Source: Bradyrhizobium sp. CB2312 (GTDB lineage Bacteria > Pseudomonadota > Alphaproteobacteria > Rhizobiales > Xanthobacteraceae). Taken from it: DNA of 64,000 nt. The notes under the pieces are model-generated. The model saw only the letters and a program-made list of their open reading frames with translations, was not told where the DNA came from and did not search any database. The DNA lies in NCBI RefSeq assembly GCF_029714425.1, contig NZ_CP121668.1, positions 8,329,501 to 8,393,500 on the forward strand. The letters run 5' to 3'. The translations under genes and the position numbers were made by a program. Numbering within the stretch: the stretch's first letter is position 1; each line of letters begins with the position of its first letter. Below are positions 37,394 through 46,762 of the stretch, one piece after another.

Positions 37394-38983
37394 TCAGAAG
37401 AATATTAACGTAGATACCAACAGATTGAGCGCGTGTTCCGTTTGGGGCGTGTGCGTGATGCTTGTGGGGTTATGAATGTATGATAATCCAACGCCTGCAT
37501 ATATTCCCGGAGCAAGACGGGCGGTATATGTTCCGGTGATTGCCGTGGTATCACGATGCGCAAGCTGGCCTTTAGCCAGGGCAGCGTCCACCGCAAATTT
37601 GCTCCAGCTCGTCTTGCTAGCAACGAGTGCAATCAGATCACTGGGCCGGCTATCAAAGGGGCCTTTTGCATAAAGACGAAGCTCGCAATATTGGCTAATC
37701 CTGTTGAGGTCAGGCGGAGCTCCCATGATGGAGAAGCCGCCATAGATGCCGCGAGACGGCAACCCAAGGGGGTCGCTCTGCCAGAGCTGCCTGTCTGCAG
37801 CGATGTAGTGAAAATGATTCCCAGTCTCCCTTTGTTGCTTGGGGTCCGCCAAATTCGTGTAGCGGCTACTGTTCAAACCAACGCCCGCCCGCAGCCACGT
37901 GTCGGGTACGCCGGGAGCCGACTTGCTCTTGTAGCCGGCTTCGTCAACGAGAAGGATGCCTGCATTGGCCGTGCTCCAGTTCAGGCCGGTGGGATTCTCG
38001 ATTATGTGGGAATAGGCACCATCTGGACTGATTGAGCGCTGGACGGAAACCTTGTTGTACAAGCGATCGTCAAAATTGTACTTCAAGTTGACCGCCGGCG
38101 TCGGCGCAGCATTGGTGCTCATCCCTGCCTGGAACAAGGCAGACATGTTCGATCCTGTAATCCCTCCGAACAATGTGCCGGTGAACTCATTTTGGTTTCT
38201 GAGGTAGCCAAGCTTGAGTTCTAGCGTCCTGTCGAAGAAAGTCTGGTAGTAGGCGAGCGTATTGATTCCTACTCGATCTGGTCCCGGGCGATCCCACGTC
38301 CAGTATTGCTGCTCGGCTCCTACGACAATCTGTCCGTCGGCAATGCCAAACCGGCTGAGATCGTAGGTAACGATCATGAGGGTTACCGACGCGAAGGTCG
38401 GATTCTGGCCCATATAGAGCTGGTTTGCGATAGTGCTTCTGGCCGCATTCGGCAGCTGGTTGTTTACAAAGCTGTTGTGTGTCCAGCCGATGTAGCCGAT
38501 GCCGACATCTGCCAGCGCCGATTTAACGCCGTTCTTGTCCTGATCAATCGTGTCCGCAGGGCCAGGTATGTTGAACCATAACCCTTTTTCACGCAGCTTG
38601 TCGTATCTTTCGAAGGGATCGATCGTCTGTTGCGGTCTCGTCTGAGCACCCCTGCCCGCATTGCCGCGCTTCTCAAAAGGCATTCCGAGACCTGCTGCTG
38701 GAGCCGAGGCAGAAGCGCGGATTTCCTGACGGATCAGGTCGATCGGGAGCCTTGCGGCCCGATTGGGGGTCTTTCCTCTTTTGCTGGCCTGATCCACGGA
38801 GTGGTTAGTCGGATCAAGTCCGCTAGCGGTTTGTGCCAGTACGGAATTGCCGACGAGACAAGCCGCTAGCGAGAGCGCGATAACAAGCCAAAATTGCTTT
38901 CCCCTGGATCGCAAATTGAACGAAAGTGCTGCCGTAGCCGAGTTTTTCCGAGGTGAACTCGTCGCAAGTAGGCAACCGCGCAT
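37394..38983 (-). CDS. OprB-type carbohydrate-selective outer-membrane porin
   Basis: The product is 529 aa from ATG 38983 (MRGCLLATSSPRKNSATAAL). A signal segment is FWLVIALSLAACLVGNSVLA. From residue 140 the sequence has OprB character: ERYDKLREKGLWFNIPGPAD, ADVGIGYIGWTHNSFVNNQL, EQQYWTWDRPGPDRVGINTL, RTLELKLGYLRNQNEFTG and a final aromatic strand ending LLVSTLIFF, as usual for beta barrels. It should allow sugar or other solute uptake across the outer membrane. The frame is open to 39592, but the extra 200 codons lack conserved character and would hide the signal peptide. It is isolated, with no transporter genes beside it. Confidence 0.85.
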   Translation of the reverse strand: MRGCLLATSSPRKNSATAALSFNLRSRGKQFWLVIALSLAACLVGNSVLAQTASGLDPTNHSVDQASKRGKTPNRAARLPIDLIRQEIRASASAPAAGLGMPFEKRGNAGRGAQTRPQQTIDPFERYDKLREKGLWFNIPGPADTIDQDKNGVKSALADVGIGYIGWTHNSFVNNQLPNAARSTIANQLYMGQNPTFASVTLMIVTYDLSRFGIADGQIVVGAEQQYWTWDRPGPDRVGINTLAYYQTFFDRTLELKLGYLRNQNEFTGTLFGGITGSNMSALFQAGMSTNAAPTPAVNLKYNFDDRLYNKVSVQRSISPDGAYSHIIENPTGLNWSTANAGILLVDEAGYKSKSAPGVPDTWLRAGVGLNSSRYTNLADPKQQRETGNHFHYIAADRQLWQSDPLGLPSRGIYGGFSIMGAPPDLNRISQYCELRLYAKGPFDSRPSDLIALVASKTSWSKFAVDAALAKGQLAHRDTTAITGTYTARLAPGIYAGVGLSYIHNPTSITHTPQTEHALNLLVSTLIFF

Positions 38984-40104
38984 GGCGTACTTCGGGTCAA
39001 TGTGTGCCGGCGATGAATAGATTGAACTGCGGCCTGATTGGCCAGAGTGAGCTCCCGGCGTTTGCGCGTCCGAGGGCGAGGGGGAGCCAGAACACGATCT
39101 ATCCGAAGAGGACCACTGAGGTTTCCTGAACCTCTCACCCCGTGGCACGACGATGATCTGGTCCGAAACTTTGCTGGTGCATAACGCCGGTGCGCCGAGG
39201 GCCAAAGCAGGGCGCTGGCTCGGCAAATGCTCACGACGAGCGTGCGGGGGCTCGCTGTCCTGGCCAATAAAACATTGCGAATGTCCGCCCTGCTCACTGT
39301 GAGTCTGGCGGTGTCGCGCGTCTGCATCGAAGGCGGCTTTCGGGACGAAGCGGCAGCGACCGGCAAGCAAGGCTCTCCGTGCAAGAAGCTTGGATTCACG
39401 AAGGGCTTTAGCGGTATCGTTCTCAGCGAAACACAAGACAATAGCCAGGCTTGAACTTGCTCGCGCGCCAACCTCACCACAACATCCATAGTGATGGCCT
39501 AAGAGACCGGAGGAATCATCTATCGAGCAGCTTTGGCGAGTATCGGCAAATAGTTGCTGGCTGCCATGAGCGCGGCACAACCCGTCCTGCATCCGAATCC
39601 TTGACGTACGCGGCGTTCGTTGGTCACCCTTGCCACGAGCCCGTCATCTCGAACAATCTGCCGAAATTGGTAGTTGACCAGGTACAGTGCTTGCCGTTCC
39701 AATCGGCCATTGCCGCTTGGCCGATCAGCCGTGGCCGCCCCGGATGAGGTTGCTGCTCCGGCAAGAGGGGCTCCATCGAACACTCTGCAGGAATGAGTGG
39801 ACGGTTTGCATTCCTGCCGCGAGTAAGAAAATCGCCAAGGTTCTCCTGAATGGCGAGAAACGGCTGCGCCATCGCCGGCGAAGATGAGCACCGTTGCTCG
39901 TGGCGACGCTATCATGGAGGACGCGCGCAAATTGTCGCGTTGCGTTCCTCAAGAAGCAGCGTTTCATAGGAGCAGGGTGGCCGATCGGGAAGATCGGCAA
40001 GATGGAGTTATTGTCGACGCTCGCAGCTCCTGGAGCGCGTGAGCATCGCAGCCTATCGCGTCGACGAAACAAGCCTGCTGGAATAGGATCTTGAGCGAGG
40101 GACA
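38984..40104. other. Upstream region of the porin
   Basis: Open frames on both strands (for example 38866-39489 and 39725-40165, minus) have no recognisable motif and mutually overlap. I see no supported gene in this 1.1 kb. Confidence 0.45.
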
Positions 40105-40611
40105 ATGGACTTGATGGATCAAGCGGCCGCTTCAGACTTGAGGCCGCTTTTGCGCGGGCCGTCAAGACGGATCCTCCCGGTTTTGGTGCTCCCGCTTGTC
40201 CTCGTTGGCTCGTGTGCCGCTGGCGCCTGGCTTTGGGCTAACCTTGAAGCCTTTGTCGAGACGCCGGAAGCTTCAACGATGAGCCTGTCACTGGAGGACA
40301 GGGCATCCTTGTTTGAGATAAAGTGGGCACAGCAGAAAACCGGAGATGAGATCGCAGTACTCAACAGCCGGATCGACGCTCAGCGGGATGACCTCAAAGG
40401 GATCCTGGATCAGATCACCATTCTGGCTTCGCGGATCGATTCGCTGCAGAGTTTAACACCTGTTCCTTCTGCTGCTTCCGAGCCTCCTTTGTCGCCAGCC
40501 CGGGCTGCTTCGAGCGTCGCCAGGAAACGCTTCGGGCGATCCAAACCAGAGGGACCTGTTTCCGTCGGAGGCGCGCCAGTGATCGCCGCACCAAAGACAG
40601 CCGAGCCTTGA
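40105..40611 (+). CDS. Hypothetical single-pass membrane protein with coiled coil
   Basis: The product is 168 aa. The start ATG follows GAGCGAGGG. One transmembrane helix lies at residues 25-47 (LPVLVLPLVLVGSCAAGAWL). A periplasmic coiled coil follows (FEIKWAQQKTGDEIAVLNSR, DAQRDDLKGILDQITILASR), then a Pro/Ala/Ser-rich tail. It resembles membrane-anchored coiled-coil proteins of unknown function in rhizobia. No neighbour suggests a role. Confidence 0.7.
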   Translation: MDLMDQAAASDLRPLLRGPSRRILPVLVLPLVLVGSCAAGAWLWANLEAFVETPEASTMSLSLEDRASLFEIKWAQQKTGDEIAVLNSRIDAQRDDLKGILDQITILASRIDSLQSLTPVPSAASEPPLSPARAASSVARKRFGRSKPEGPVSVGGAPVIAAPKTAEP

Positions 40612-40648
40612 GGTCTGAGACGCTGCAGGCGCGGTCGAGTCTCCAACT

Positions 40649-40822
40649 GTGCTCGATGAGGTGGCCCGTAGGTTCGCAAAGCTGCCTCCGGCCGTAAAAT
40701 ACACGGAGCTTGTGCGGGCGCCGTCGTCTCCAGCGGCATGTAGTGAGGCCGTCACTGTCATCGAGAGCACTCCAGGGCGGGTGGTGCAGAGCACTTTCCG
40801 CATGATCGAGCCGTGGCCCTGA
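40649..40822 (+). CDS. Possible small protein downstream of the coiled-coil gene
   Basis: A GTG-initiated 57-codon frame reads MLDEVARRFAKLPPAVKYTE, then LVRAPSSPAACSEAVTVIES and STFRMIEPWP. The composition is protein-like and it starts 37 bp after the preceding gene on the same strand. No ribosome site or known family is visible; it may be the displaced end of a longer ancestral gene. Confidence 0.3.
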   Translation: MLDEVARRFAKLPPAVKYTELVRAPSSPAACSEAVTVIESTPGRVVQSTFRMIEPWP

Positions 40823-40986
40823 AGCGCATTTCCTTTAAATCAGCTCTCTTCCAATCAGCCTCGCCAGTTTTGAGATCATATCTGAAAGGTCGTGTCATCA
40901 CACCAATCTGGCGTGCCTGCCCGATGGCTTCTTCGGATCGCCCCCGCGAAGAGCTTAGAGGTCTGGGATCTGCTCACATGCGTGGC

Positions 40987-42324
40987 TTAGTTAATAGGGA
41001 TGCGGTCGAGATAAGTGTCGAACGCGGCAGCAACAGCGCGAACGACAAACCGGTGCTCCTGCTTGACCCGAATAAATCCCTTTTCAATGTCTACTACCCC
41101 ATCTTCTGCAAGCATTCCCAGGCGGTCGGCCGAACCGAGAAGAGGAATCGGATCAAATCGGTGAGCAGCACAGATCGCTGGCACGTCGGCCTGCAAATCG
41201 CACATCAGACGCTCGATGATTGCGGCGCGGATGCGATCTTCGGTGGTGAGACAGTAGCCTTTTGAGGTTGCCAGGCGGCCGGCCTGAATGTGTTGGTGAT
41301 AGGAAGCGGTTGCGATCTCGTTCTGCACGTAACCGTCGCGCAGACGGCCGATGGCTGACGGACCCAAGCCGATTACGGTTTTGCAGGTATCAGCCGAATA
41401 GCCCAGAGAGTTGCGGCGCAGCCGACCAGCTTTCTGGGCCAGCGCGAGCTCGTCATTGGGCAGGGCGAAATGGTCGAGCCCGATCTGGCGGTAGCCGGCC
41501 GAGACCAGCGTATCTGCAATAGCCGCGGCTTGCTCAGCGCGGGCGACATTATCCGGCAGCGCCGTCTCATCGATCTGGCGCTGACGTTTCATATAGGAGG
41601 GGACGTGAGCATAGCCGAAAACCGCAAGCCGGTCTGGCCGCATGGCTAGAGCCGTCCGCGCGGAGTCAACGCAGGACCGCACCGTCTGATGCGGCAGTCC
41701 GAAGAGAAGGTCGAAATTGATGCGCCTTATCCCATGCTGGCGAAGCCTTTCGACGACAGAAGCCGTCTGTACCTCGCTCTGGACTCGGTTGACCGCTCTT
41801 TGGACTACGGGGTCGAAGCTTTGCACGCCTATGCTCGCGCGGTTGATCCCCGCCGCTTGTAACATTTCGACCATCTCGGCCGTGACCCCACGCGGATCGA
41901 TTTCTATGGCGATGGTAGCTGATTTACTGAACGCAAAGCAGCGGCGCAGGAGTTCCATCAAGGCGAGAAAATCGCTCGGTGCAATGGTGGTCGGCGTCCC
42001 GCCGCCGAAATGCACGTCGCGCACCGGCAGAGCGCGAGGCACTTGCTCTGCGACCAAGCGTATCTCGTCCCGCACTGCTGCCAAGTAATTGCGGACCGGT
42101 CGCTCACCGCGCGTGAGGCTTGTAGGAAAACCGCAATACCAACAGATAGAGCGACAGAACGGAACGTGGATGTAGAGCGATACGGGCTCGTCGGGAGGCA
42201 GCCGCCTCAGCCATGTCTCAGAAGTCTTGGCACCGACCATCGCGGAGAAATCCGGTACGGTTGGATAGATGGTGTACCAAGGCAGGCGAGCATCGCAATA
42301 CTTGTTTAGAAGGGAGGTCTGCAA
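40987..42324 (-). CDS. hemN: HemN-type coproporphyrinogen III dehydrogenase (hemN1-like)
   Basis: The product is 445 aa, the usual HemN length. It is a radical SAM enzyme: YIHVPFCRSICWYCGFPTSL carries the CxxxCxxC cluster ligands, HFGGGTPT is the SAM-binding GGGTP motif and the IEIDPR and NRASIGVQSFD blocks follow. It converts coproporphyrinogen III to protoporphyrinogen IX without oxygen, for heme synthesis in microaerobic nodules. Classical HemN has CxxxCxxCxC; here the last cysteine is phenylalanine. Bradyrhizobium has two hemN genes, and I recall that only hemN2 is needed. By position on the nod side of the island this is hemN1-like. A FixK-type box lies 58 bp upstream. Confidence 0.92.
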   Translation of the reverse strand: MQTSLLNKYCDARLPWYTIYPTVPDFSAMVGAKTSETWLRRLPPDEPVSLYIHVPFCRSICWYCGFPTSLTRGERPVRNYLAAVRDEIRLVAEQVPRALPVRDVHFGGGTPTTIAPSDFLALMELLRRCFAFSKSATIAIEIDPRGVTAEMVEMLQAAGINRASIGVQSFDPVVQRAVNRVQSEVQTASVVERLRQHGIRRINFDLLFGLPHQTVRSCVDSARTALAMRPDRLAVFGYAHVPSYMKRQRQIDETALPDNVARAEQAAAIADTLVSAGYRQIGLDHFALPNDELALAQKAGRLRRNSLGYSADTCKTVIGLGPSAIGRLRDGYVQNEIATASYHQHIQAGRLATSKGYCLTTEDRIRAAIIERLMCDLQADVPAICAAHRFDPIPLLGSADRLGMLAEDGVVDIEKGFIRVKQEHRFVVRAVAAAFDTYLDRIPIN

Positions 42325-42381
42325 GATTTAACTTTCCCATGCTCAACAGCATGAAGCTGACCGATGCCCTCAATTGTGTCT

Positions 42382-42395
42382 TTGCGTTATGTCAA
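42382..42395 (-). promoter_or_regulatory. FixK/FNR-type box upstream of hemN
   Basis: TTGCGTTATGTCAA fits TTG(A/C)-N6-(T/G)CAA and ends 58 bp before the hemN ATG. It predicts low-oxygen induction by FixK2, as known for hemN genes of B. japonicum. Confidence 0.65.
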
Positions 42396-43627
42396 ACGTA
42401 GTGGTTTCTGAGATCTGGTCCCGTTTTCGATGTTACTGCCAACGCGGCTTAGGGGGCAGAGCAAGGAGTGAGAGCCGCTCGTTGGCGATTATTTGGACGT
42501 TTAGGTATGAATTCTCTCGTCCGAGCACGGTTGAAGCGGCTAGAGAGCCGGCGCGAGCGATCAATCGCTCATCCGAGGGCACGCCGGTGCGCATCCGCTG
42601 ACGGCCCGTCATTTTTGCGACAACACAGGGACTTGTAGGTCTCACCAAGAGCAGCTCGGCTTCTCGATCTTCAAACCGGTTTTAAAGCAAAGCCGATTGG
42701 TTGCTCACAGAGTTCGACGGATGCCTCCGTCAAAGGCCGGCGTGACACAAAAGATAAGTTGCTTGCTAGATGAGAGCGCGAGGAGCGCAATAGCACAAAA
42801 CCTGACGCAACGTGCGATTCAAAGTCCTTTAGCGCGGCCGACGATAGCCATTCTTAATCTCTAGTATCGAACGCATAAGCCTCAATTCCGCCACGCTGGT
42901 TGTCTCATTGCCACAAGCATCATCACGGATGTACTGATGGTGTTGGGGCGACCCCAGCGCACTTTCAGCCCCCCGGCGAAGTGCGTCGGGGCGCCTTGGT
43001 TCGGCGGCATCGTCGCTGTCTAATGCAGCTCACCAACTCACAACGACTTTGGACGTCCGCTGATGGCAAGCGAATCCCGGCCAGATGCAATCGGACGAGA
43101 CACAATCTGCAATAGTTTCTATTCTGCTTCAAACTGGGTTGTTTTCTTTTTACATCGGCTTTGGAGCTATCGATCCCTGCCAGATCGCGCATATCTATTC
43201 CGTTAGCCTCCATTGGCGTCGTATCGATGCGATGCACCTGCAGCTCTCAGCTTCACATAGACCGCCTGGTCAGGTTTCGACCGACCCGTCACTGTGTTCT
43301 GATGCTGCGAGCTGGGGCTGCCATGCAGGAGCCGACTACGCTTCATACCGCTCGCGCGCCGTGCCGACATTGACCCTCCCGGCAACTGGAAAGCGCGAAC
43401 GGGATGTGACTAGGTACGGACCGCTCGGCTCATGACGATCAGCTGGGATGCACGAGGTGATCCGCCCCATCGCCGCTCGATCCGACAGCTTTTCGTCTTC
43501 GCGTTGGCGGCTTTCAGAGTTAGTCAAGGCACGCGGACAGACATAAGCTGCCGCCTTCATCATGTTGCACCCCGATCTCACCGTGCTGGATCTCCTGCCG
43601 ATCCACGAAAGATGGGAGTTGAGACTT
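42396..43627. other. Region upstream of hemN
   Basis: It contains a MerR-type operator/promoter (42792-42822) directed leftwards. A 71-codon minus-strand frame (42433-42648) downstream of it is a weak gene candidate. Nothing else is recognised. Confidence 0.4.
42792..42822 (-). promoter_or_regulatory. MerR-type (NolA-like) promoter with 19-bp spacer, upstream of hemN region
   Basis: On the minus strand TTGAAT, a 19-bp spacer containing GCGTCAGGTT and the hexamer TGTGCT form the layout used by MerR-family activators. The spacer is closely related to that of the nolA promoter at 55226-55256. It points towards hemN, 470 bp away, over a possible small frame at 42433-42648. Confidence 0.55.
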
Positions 43628-44344
43628 TCAAGCGAGAACCAATTGGATGCCGGCAACGAGCATAACGGCAACAAGGATAAATCTGATGCCCGCGGGGTTC
43701 AGGCAGTTCAGGCTGACTATCGTTCCAGCGACCGCACCCGCCAGCGCGAAGATAGCGTAAAGAACCAAATCCGGAGAGGGAAATTGGCCGCTGAAAAGAG
43801 CTCCGACGAATCCGACTGTGGAATTGGCCAGAATAAAAGGGGGTGATAACGCGACGGTCTGCTTCGGTGATGCCCAATTCAGTGTGATGAGCGTCGGCGC
43901 GAGGAACACTCCACCACCCACGCCGGTCAGACCGGAAACCAGGCCAAGGGCCGCGCCAATGCTCACGATTGCCGTGAGCGGAGTTTCACAAACACGATCA
44001 GCCGCGCGTCCCCGCTGCATGATCATCACGGCGCTCGCCAGAAGAAGAACGAGCCCGGTCAGCGTCTTATACATGTGGTCATCGAGCGCAATCAAGCCGC
44101 CGGCAAGCGACGCTGGCACGGACGAAAAGAGAAGCGGGCGCAGGATGGCCCAGTCAACGACCTTGTTGCGGTTGAAGAGCCACGTAGAATAAGCCGCGAC
44201 GACAATGTTGAGACCAAGTGCCGTCGGGCGCATCTCTGTCGATGACATACCAAAAAATGCCATTAGCGAGAGGAATGCAGTGCCACCAGCCTGGCCAACG
44301 CTCGCATAGAGCAGTGAGATGATCGCGATGAGCAGACAAGCCAT
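43628..44344 (-). CDS. TSUP-family (TauE/SafE-like) membrane permease
   Basis: The product is 238 aa, nearly all membrane helices. It has the two inverted family repeats: LLYASVGQAGGTAFLSLMAF at the N-terminus and GLVSGLTGVGGGVFLAPTLI in the second half. Both contain the G-x-GGG-type signature of the sulfite exporter TauE/SafE family, which moves sulfite, sulfoacetate or related anions. Substrate cannot be inferred. It is the short form, with 7-8 predicted helices. No neighbouring sulfur genes are present. Confidence 0.88.
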   Translation of the reverse strand: MACLLIAIISLLYASVGQAGGTAFLSLMAFFGMSSTEMRPTALGLNIVVAAYSTWLFNRNKVVDWAILRPLLFSSVPASLAGGLIALDDHMYKTLTGLVLLLASAVMIMQRGRAADRVCETPLTAIVSIGAALGLVSGLTGVGGGVFLAPTLITLNWASPKQTVALSPPFILANSTVGFVGALFSGQFPSPDLVLYAIFALAGAVAGTIVSLNCLNPAGIRFILVAVMLVAGIQLVLA

Positions 44345-45350
44345 GCTTCACCGATCTTGGCGACGATCTTCGCCTTTTTTCACCGAGCCCATCATGAGTC
44401 GCGCAATCAGGTGCGGCCTGACTGTTTTTGCTTGGGGACGGATCGACCCCCGCTTCGCCGGAATAGCTGGCAAAGGTCCAGTCAGTTCAAGTTCCTTTAG
44501 CGAGTGCCATGTTTGGACCGTCCAATCAATTGCCGTACTTGGTACTTGACTGGCGGGAATAGGACTGTGTTGCGCCCTGAGGAAGCAGCACTCGACGGGC
44601 CGCCGAGGTGAGCTGCATTTCTTGCTGTAACTCACCTCGTGTCGCGTCTCGCGACGTGCTGTCGGCTTTCCGCATGTCATGAATGCTTCGACGGACCTAC
44701 GTCGCGCCAACCATGCGCGTTCGAAGCTCTTTCTGGTCTGTTTTTGTGAAATCAGCAGTTGGTATGACACTTGCTGGTCTGGCGCGGGTCGTCTCCCTGC
44801 TGGAGAAGCGCATGCAAAATGTCTTCCGCATCAAGCAGATCTCGCGGTTACGAGTATCTATCGTTGCGCCGTTAAGGTGGTCCCTTTCTGCACGTTTGGT
44901 ACGTTTGCGCCAGGCCTGCCGGACGGATTCGATGAGACGGCGCACAATGATGCGGGGAGTATGGCTTCTGCCTCGACTGTTCCGTGTTGCTCATCGATCC
45001 CGTGCCCGGCGCCGTCGCACGGAGAAGAATCGGCGAACGGTTAGCGATGGCAATTCGCAAGATTGGGAAAAGACATGAATCTCGTATTGTTCGTCCCCAA
45101 GCAAAGAATGGATGCTCACAGGACGCTCCTCGCGTCCCGCGCCGCCAAGCCCCTCGAGCTTAGCCGTATCGCGCAGATCAGAGCCCAGGATCTCGTCGTG
45201 CTCGGCCTCGAGACAAACCAAAGCGTCGTTCGGCTGCGTTCTCTCGCCATGCACGCTCAACAGAGCCGAACCTCTGGCCGGCGGAGCTGTTTGGAAGCTC
45301 AGTCCGGGACCCGCGGACCATCGGGGCCGCCATGATCAAACGGGACACTG
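44345..45350. other. Intergenic region
   Basis: About 1 kb with overlapping short frames on both strands and no recognisable product. Confidence 0.45.
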
Positions 45351-45584
45351 TTGGTTGGTATCGATGGCATCATCCTTCAACACGGATCGCGGGCGATGAT
45401 TTCCGACCTGGCCAGTGCGTTATCGGCAAGCTGGACCGATCACTTCAGCTCAGCCTCGGAGACAGGGATGATGGCGCTATATCTGGTGGTTTTTGATGCG
45501 ATCCTGCCGGCGCATTCGGCGGGGGCGCAACGAATTCGTCCAATGGCGTCCAGCATAGCGCGAGCGCTCAGACTGGACGAATAA
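45351..45584 (+). CDS. Small hypothetical protein upstream of the LuxR gene
   Basis: A TTG-initiated frame of 77 aa, MVGIDGIILQHGSRAMISDL to SSIARALRLDE. The composition is protein-like with a hydrophobic middle (GMMALYLVVFDAILPAH). It ends 105 bp before the preferred LuxR start on the same strand. No family is recognised and the start is weak. Confidence 0.35.
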   Translation: MVGIDGIILQHGSRAMISDLASALSASWTDHFSSASETGMMALYLVVFDAILPAHSAGAQRIRPMASSIARALRLDE

Positions 45585-45689
45585 ACTAACCCTCGAGTTC
45601 AGCTCATGGACTGGAATTTGGCTCGGCCTGAAGCAAGCGCAATCGAACACGATGAAGGGGAGGTTGATCGTCGTACTGAAGCGTCCAGC

Positions 45690-46415
45690 ATGGACCTCTT
45701 TAGCTTCACCGAATGCGCTAACCAGACTCATTCACTCAGAGCACTATTCGAGCTTCTTGTAGGCTGTGCCACGAGGGAAGGCTTCAGTGAAGTTGCATAC
45801 GGCGCTCTCAACTTCGTTGAGCCACTTCGGCTGGCGGAGTATCCGCCCCCGACTGTGGCTGTGAAGTGGCCGCCAGACTGGTGCGACCGATACTTCAAGC
45901 GCAAGTACCATACTATCGATCCGGTGGTCCGGCGTACGCCGATGCTTTCGCGGCCGTTCTTGTGGGATCAACTCGCCGACGACTACCAGCTTCAACCGGA
46001 CGAAAGACGCGTACTTGACGAGGCGAGAGAGGCGGGGCTGAAGCATGGCATGAGCGTCCCGTTGTTTGGCCCGTTGGGTCGGATATCTGTGGTGTCGTTT
46101 GCATCTGCGTTCGATGATGCTGATCCTCAGGATCGCATCGGGCATCTCAACGCGCTGGCTTGGCAGTTTCACACCGCCTATGGCGACATCGCTCGTCCCT
46201 GCGATAATGGTTGCGACAGAAAAGTTGCACTGTCGCCGCGGGAGACCAGTTGCATGCGGTGGGTGGCAGAGGGGAAGTCGTCATGGGAAATTGGGAAGAT
46301 CCTGGGAATCAGTGTTAATACAGTCAACTTTCATGTCAAGAACGCAATGCGAAAGCTGGGGGCAGCCAGCCGGATTCAAGCGCTGGTTGTGGCGGTTCGC
46401 CTAAATGTTCTTTGA
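45690..46415 (+). CDS. LuxR-family regulator with autoinducer-binding-like domain
   Basis: The product is 241 aa from ATG 45690 (MDLFSFTECANQTHSLRALF); the frame allows a start at 45606 adding 28 unconserved residues. The N-terminal domain keeps positions of acyl-homoserine-lactone receptors (WCDRYFKRKYHTIDPVVRRT, PFLWDQL, GLKHGMSVPLFGP). The C-terminal GerE-type HTH is LSPRETSCMRWVAEGKSSWE, then IGKILGISVNTVNFHVKNAM. No luxI-type synthase lies in the window, so it is a candidate solo receptor. Targets and ligand are unknown. Confidence 0.88.
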   Translation: MDLFSFTECANQTHSLRALFELLVGCATREGFSEVAYGALNFVEPLRLAEYPPPTVAVKWPPDWCDRYFKRKYHTIDPVVRRTPMLSRPFLWDQLADDYQLQPDERRVLDEAREAGLKHGMSVPLFGPLGRISVVSFASAFDDADPQDRIGHLNALAWQFHTAYGDIARPCDNGCDRKVALSPRETSCMRWVAEGKSSWEIGKILGISVNTVNFHVKNAMRKLGAASRIQALVVAVRLNVL

Positions 46416-46712
46416 ATTTGAGAACGGGACACTAGCAGCCAAATCGTGGGCTTCCAGCTTCTGACATAGTGCATGGCACCTTCGGCGAGCTCGCCACACG
46501 CCTTAGAGCAAGTCCGTTATCTCACGCTGCGTGAGGTTGTGGGACTGTCACGAGAGCGATGAATTCTCGAATCGACTGACCTGTTCCTCCAGTGTGTTGG
46601 CGGCTTCTCGGCCACACTCCAACTGGCCTCTGGATTCCATTACTCAGACGAGCGCGCACCTGGTGCTTCGGAACTGATTGGGGCCGGCAGGGTGAGGAGC
46701 AGCTGAGGAAAG
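46416..46712. other. Intergenic region with a short dyad
   Basis: No gene is supported. A perfect 7-1-7 dyad CTCACGCTGCGTGAG at 46521-46535 is followed by GTTGTGGG. It resembles the right half of the NolA-type operators but lacks a matching -35. Confidence 0.4.
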
Positions 46713-46735
46713 AACCCCGACCGGGGGTCGGGGTT
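46713..46735 (-). terminator. Hairpin terminator of the outer-membrane protein gene
   Basis: AACCCCGACC pairs perfectly with GGTCGGGGTT across a GGG loop. It lies 28 bp past the stop codon of the minus-strand gene that ends at 46763. On that strand it is followed by TCTTTCCTC rather than a clean T-run. Confidence 0.7.
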
Positions 46736-46762
46736 CCGATTCACGCGACCGCGTGGAGGTCT

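Noticed and set aside
38984..39592. Extended N-terminus of the OprB-type porin (732-codon frame)
   Set aside because: The extension has no conserved character and would place the signal peptide internally; ATG 38983 is preferred.
46521..46535. CTCACGCTGCGTGAG dyad followed by GTTGTGGG, similar to the NolA operators
   Set aside because: No -35 hexamer at the right distance and no gene downstream on the plus strand; kept only as a note in the intergenic entry.
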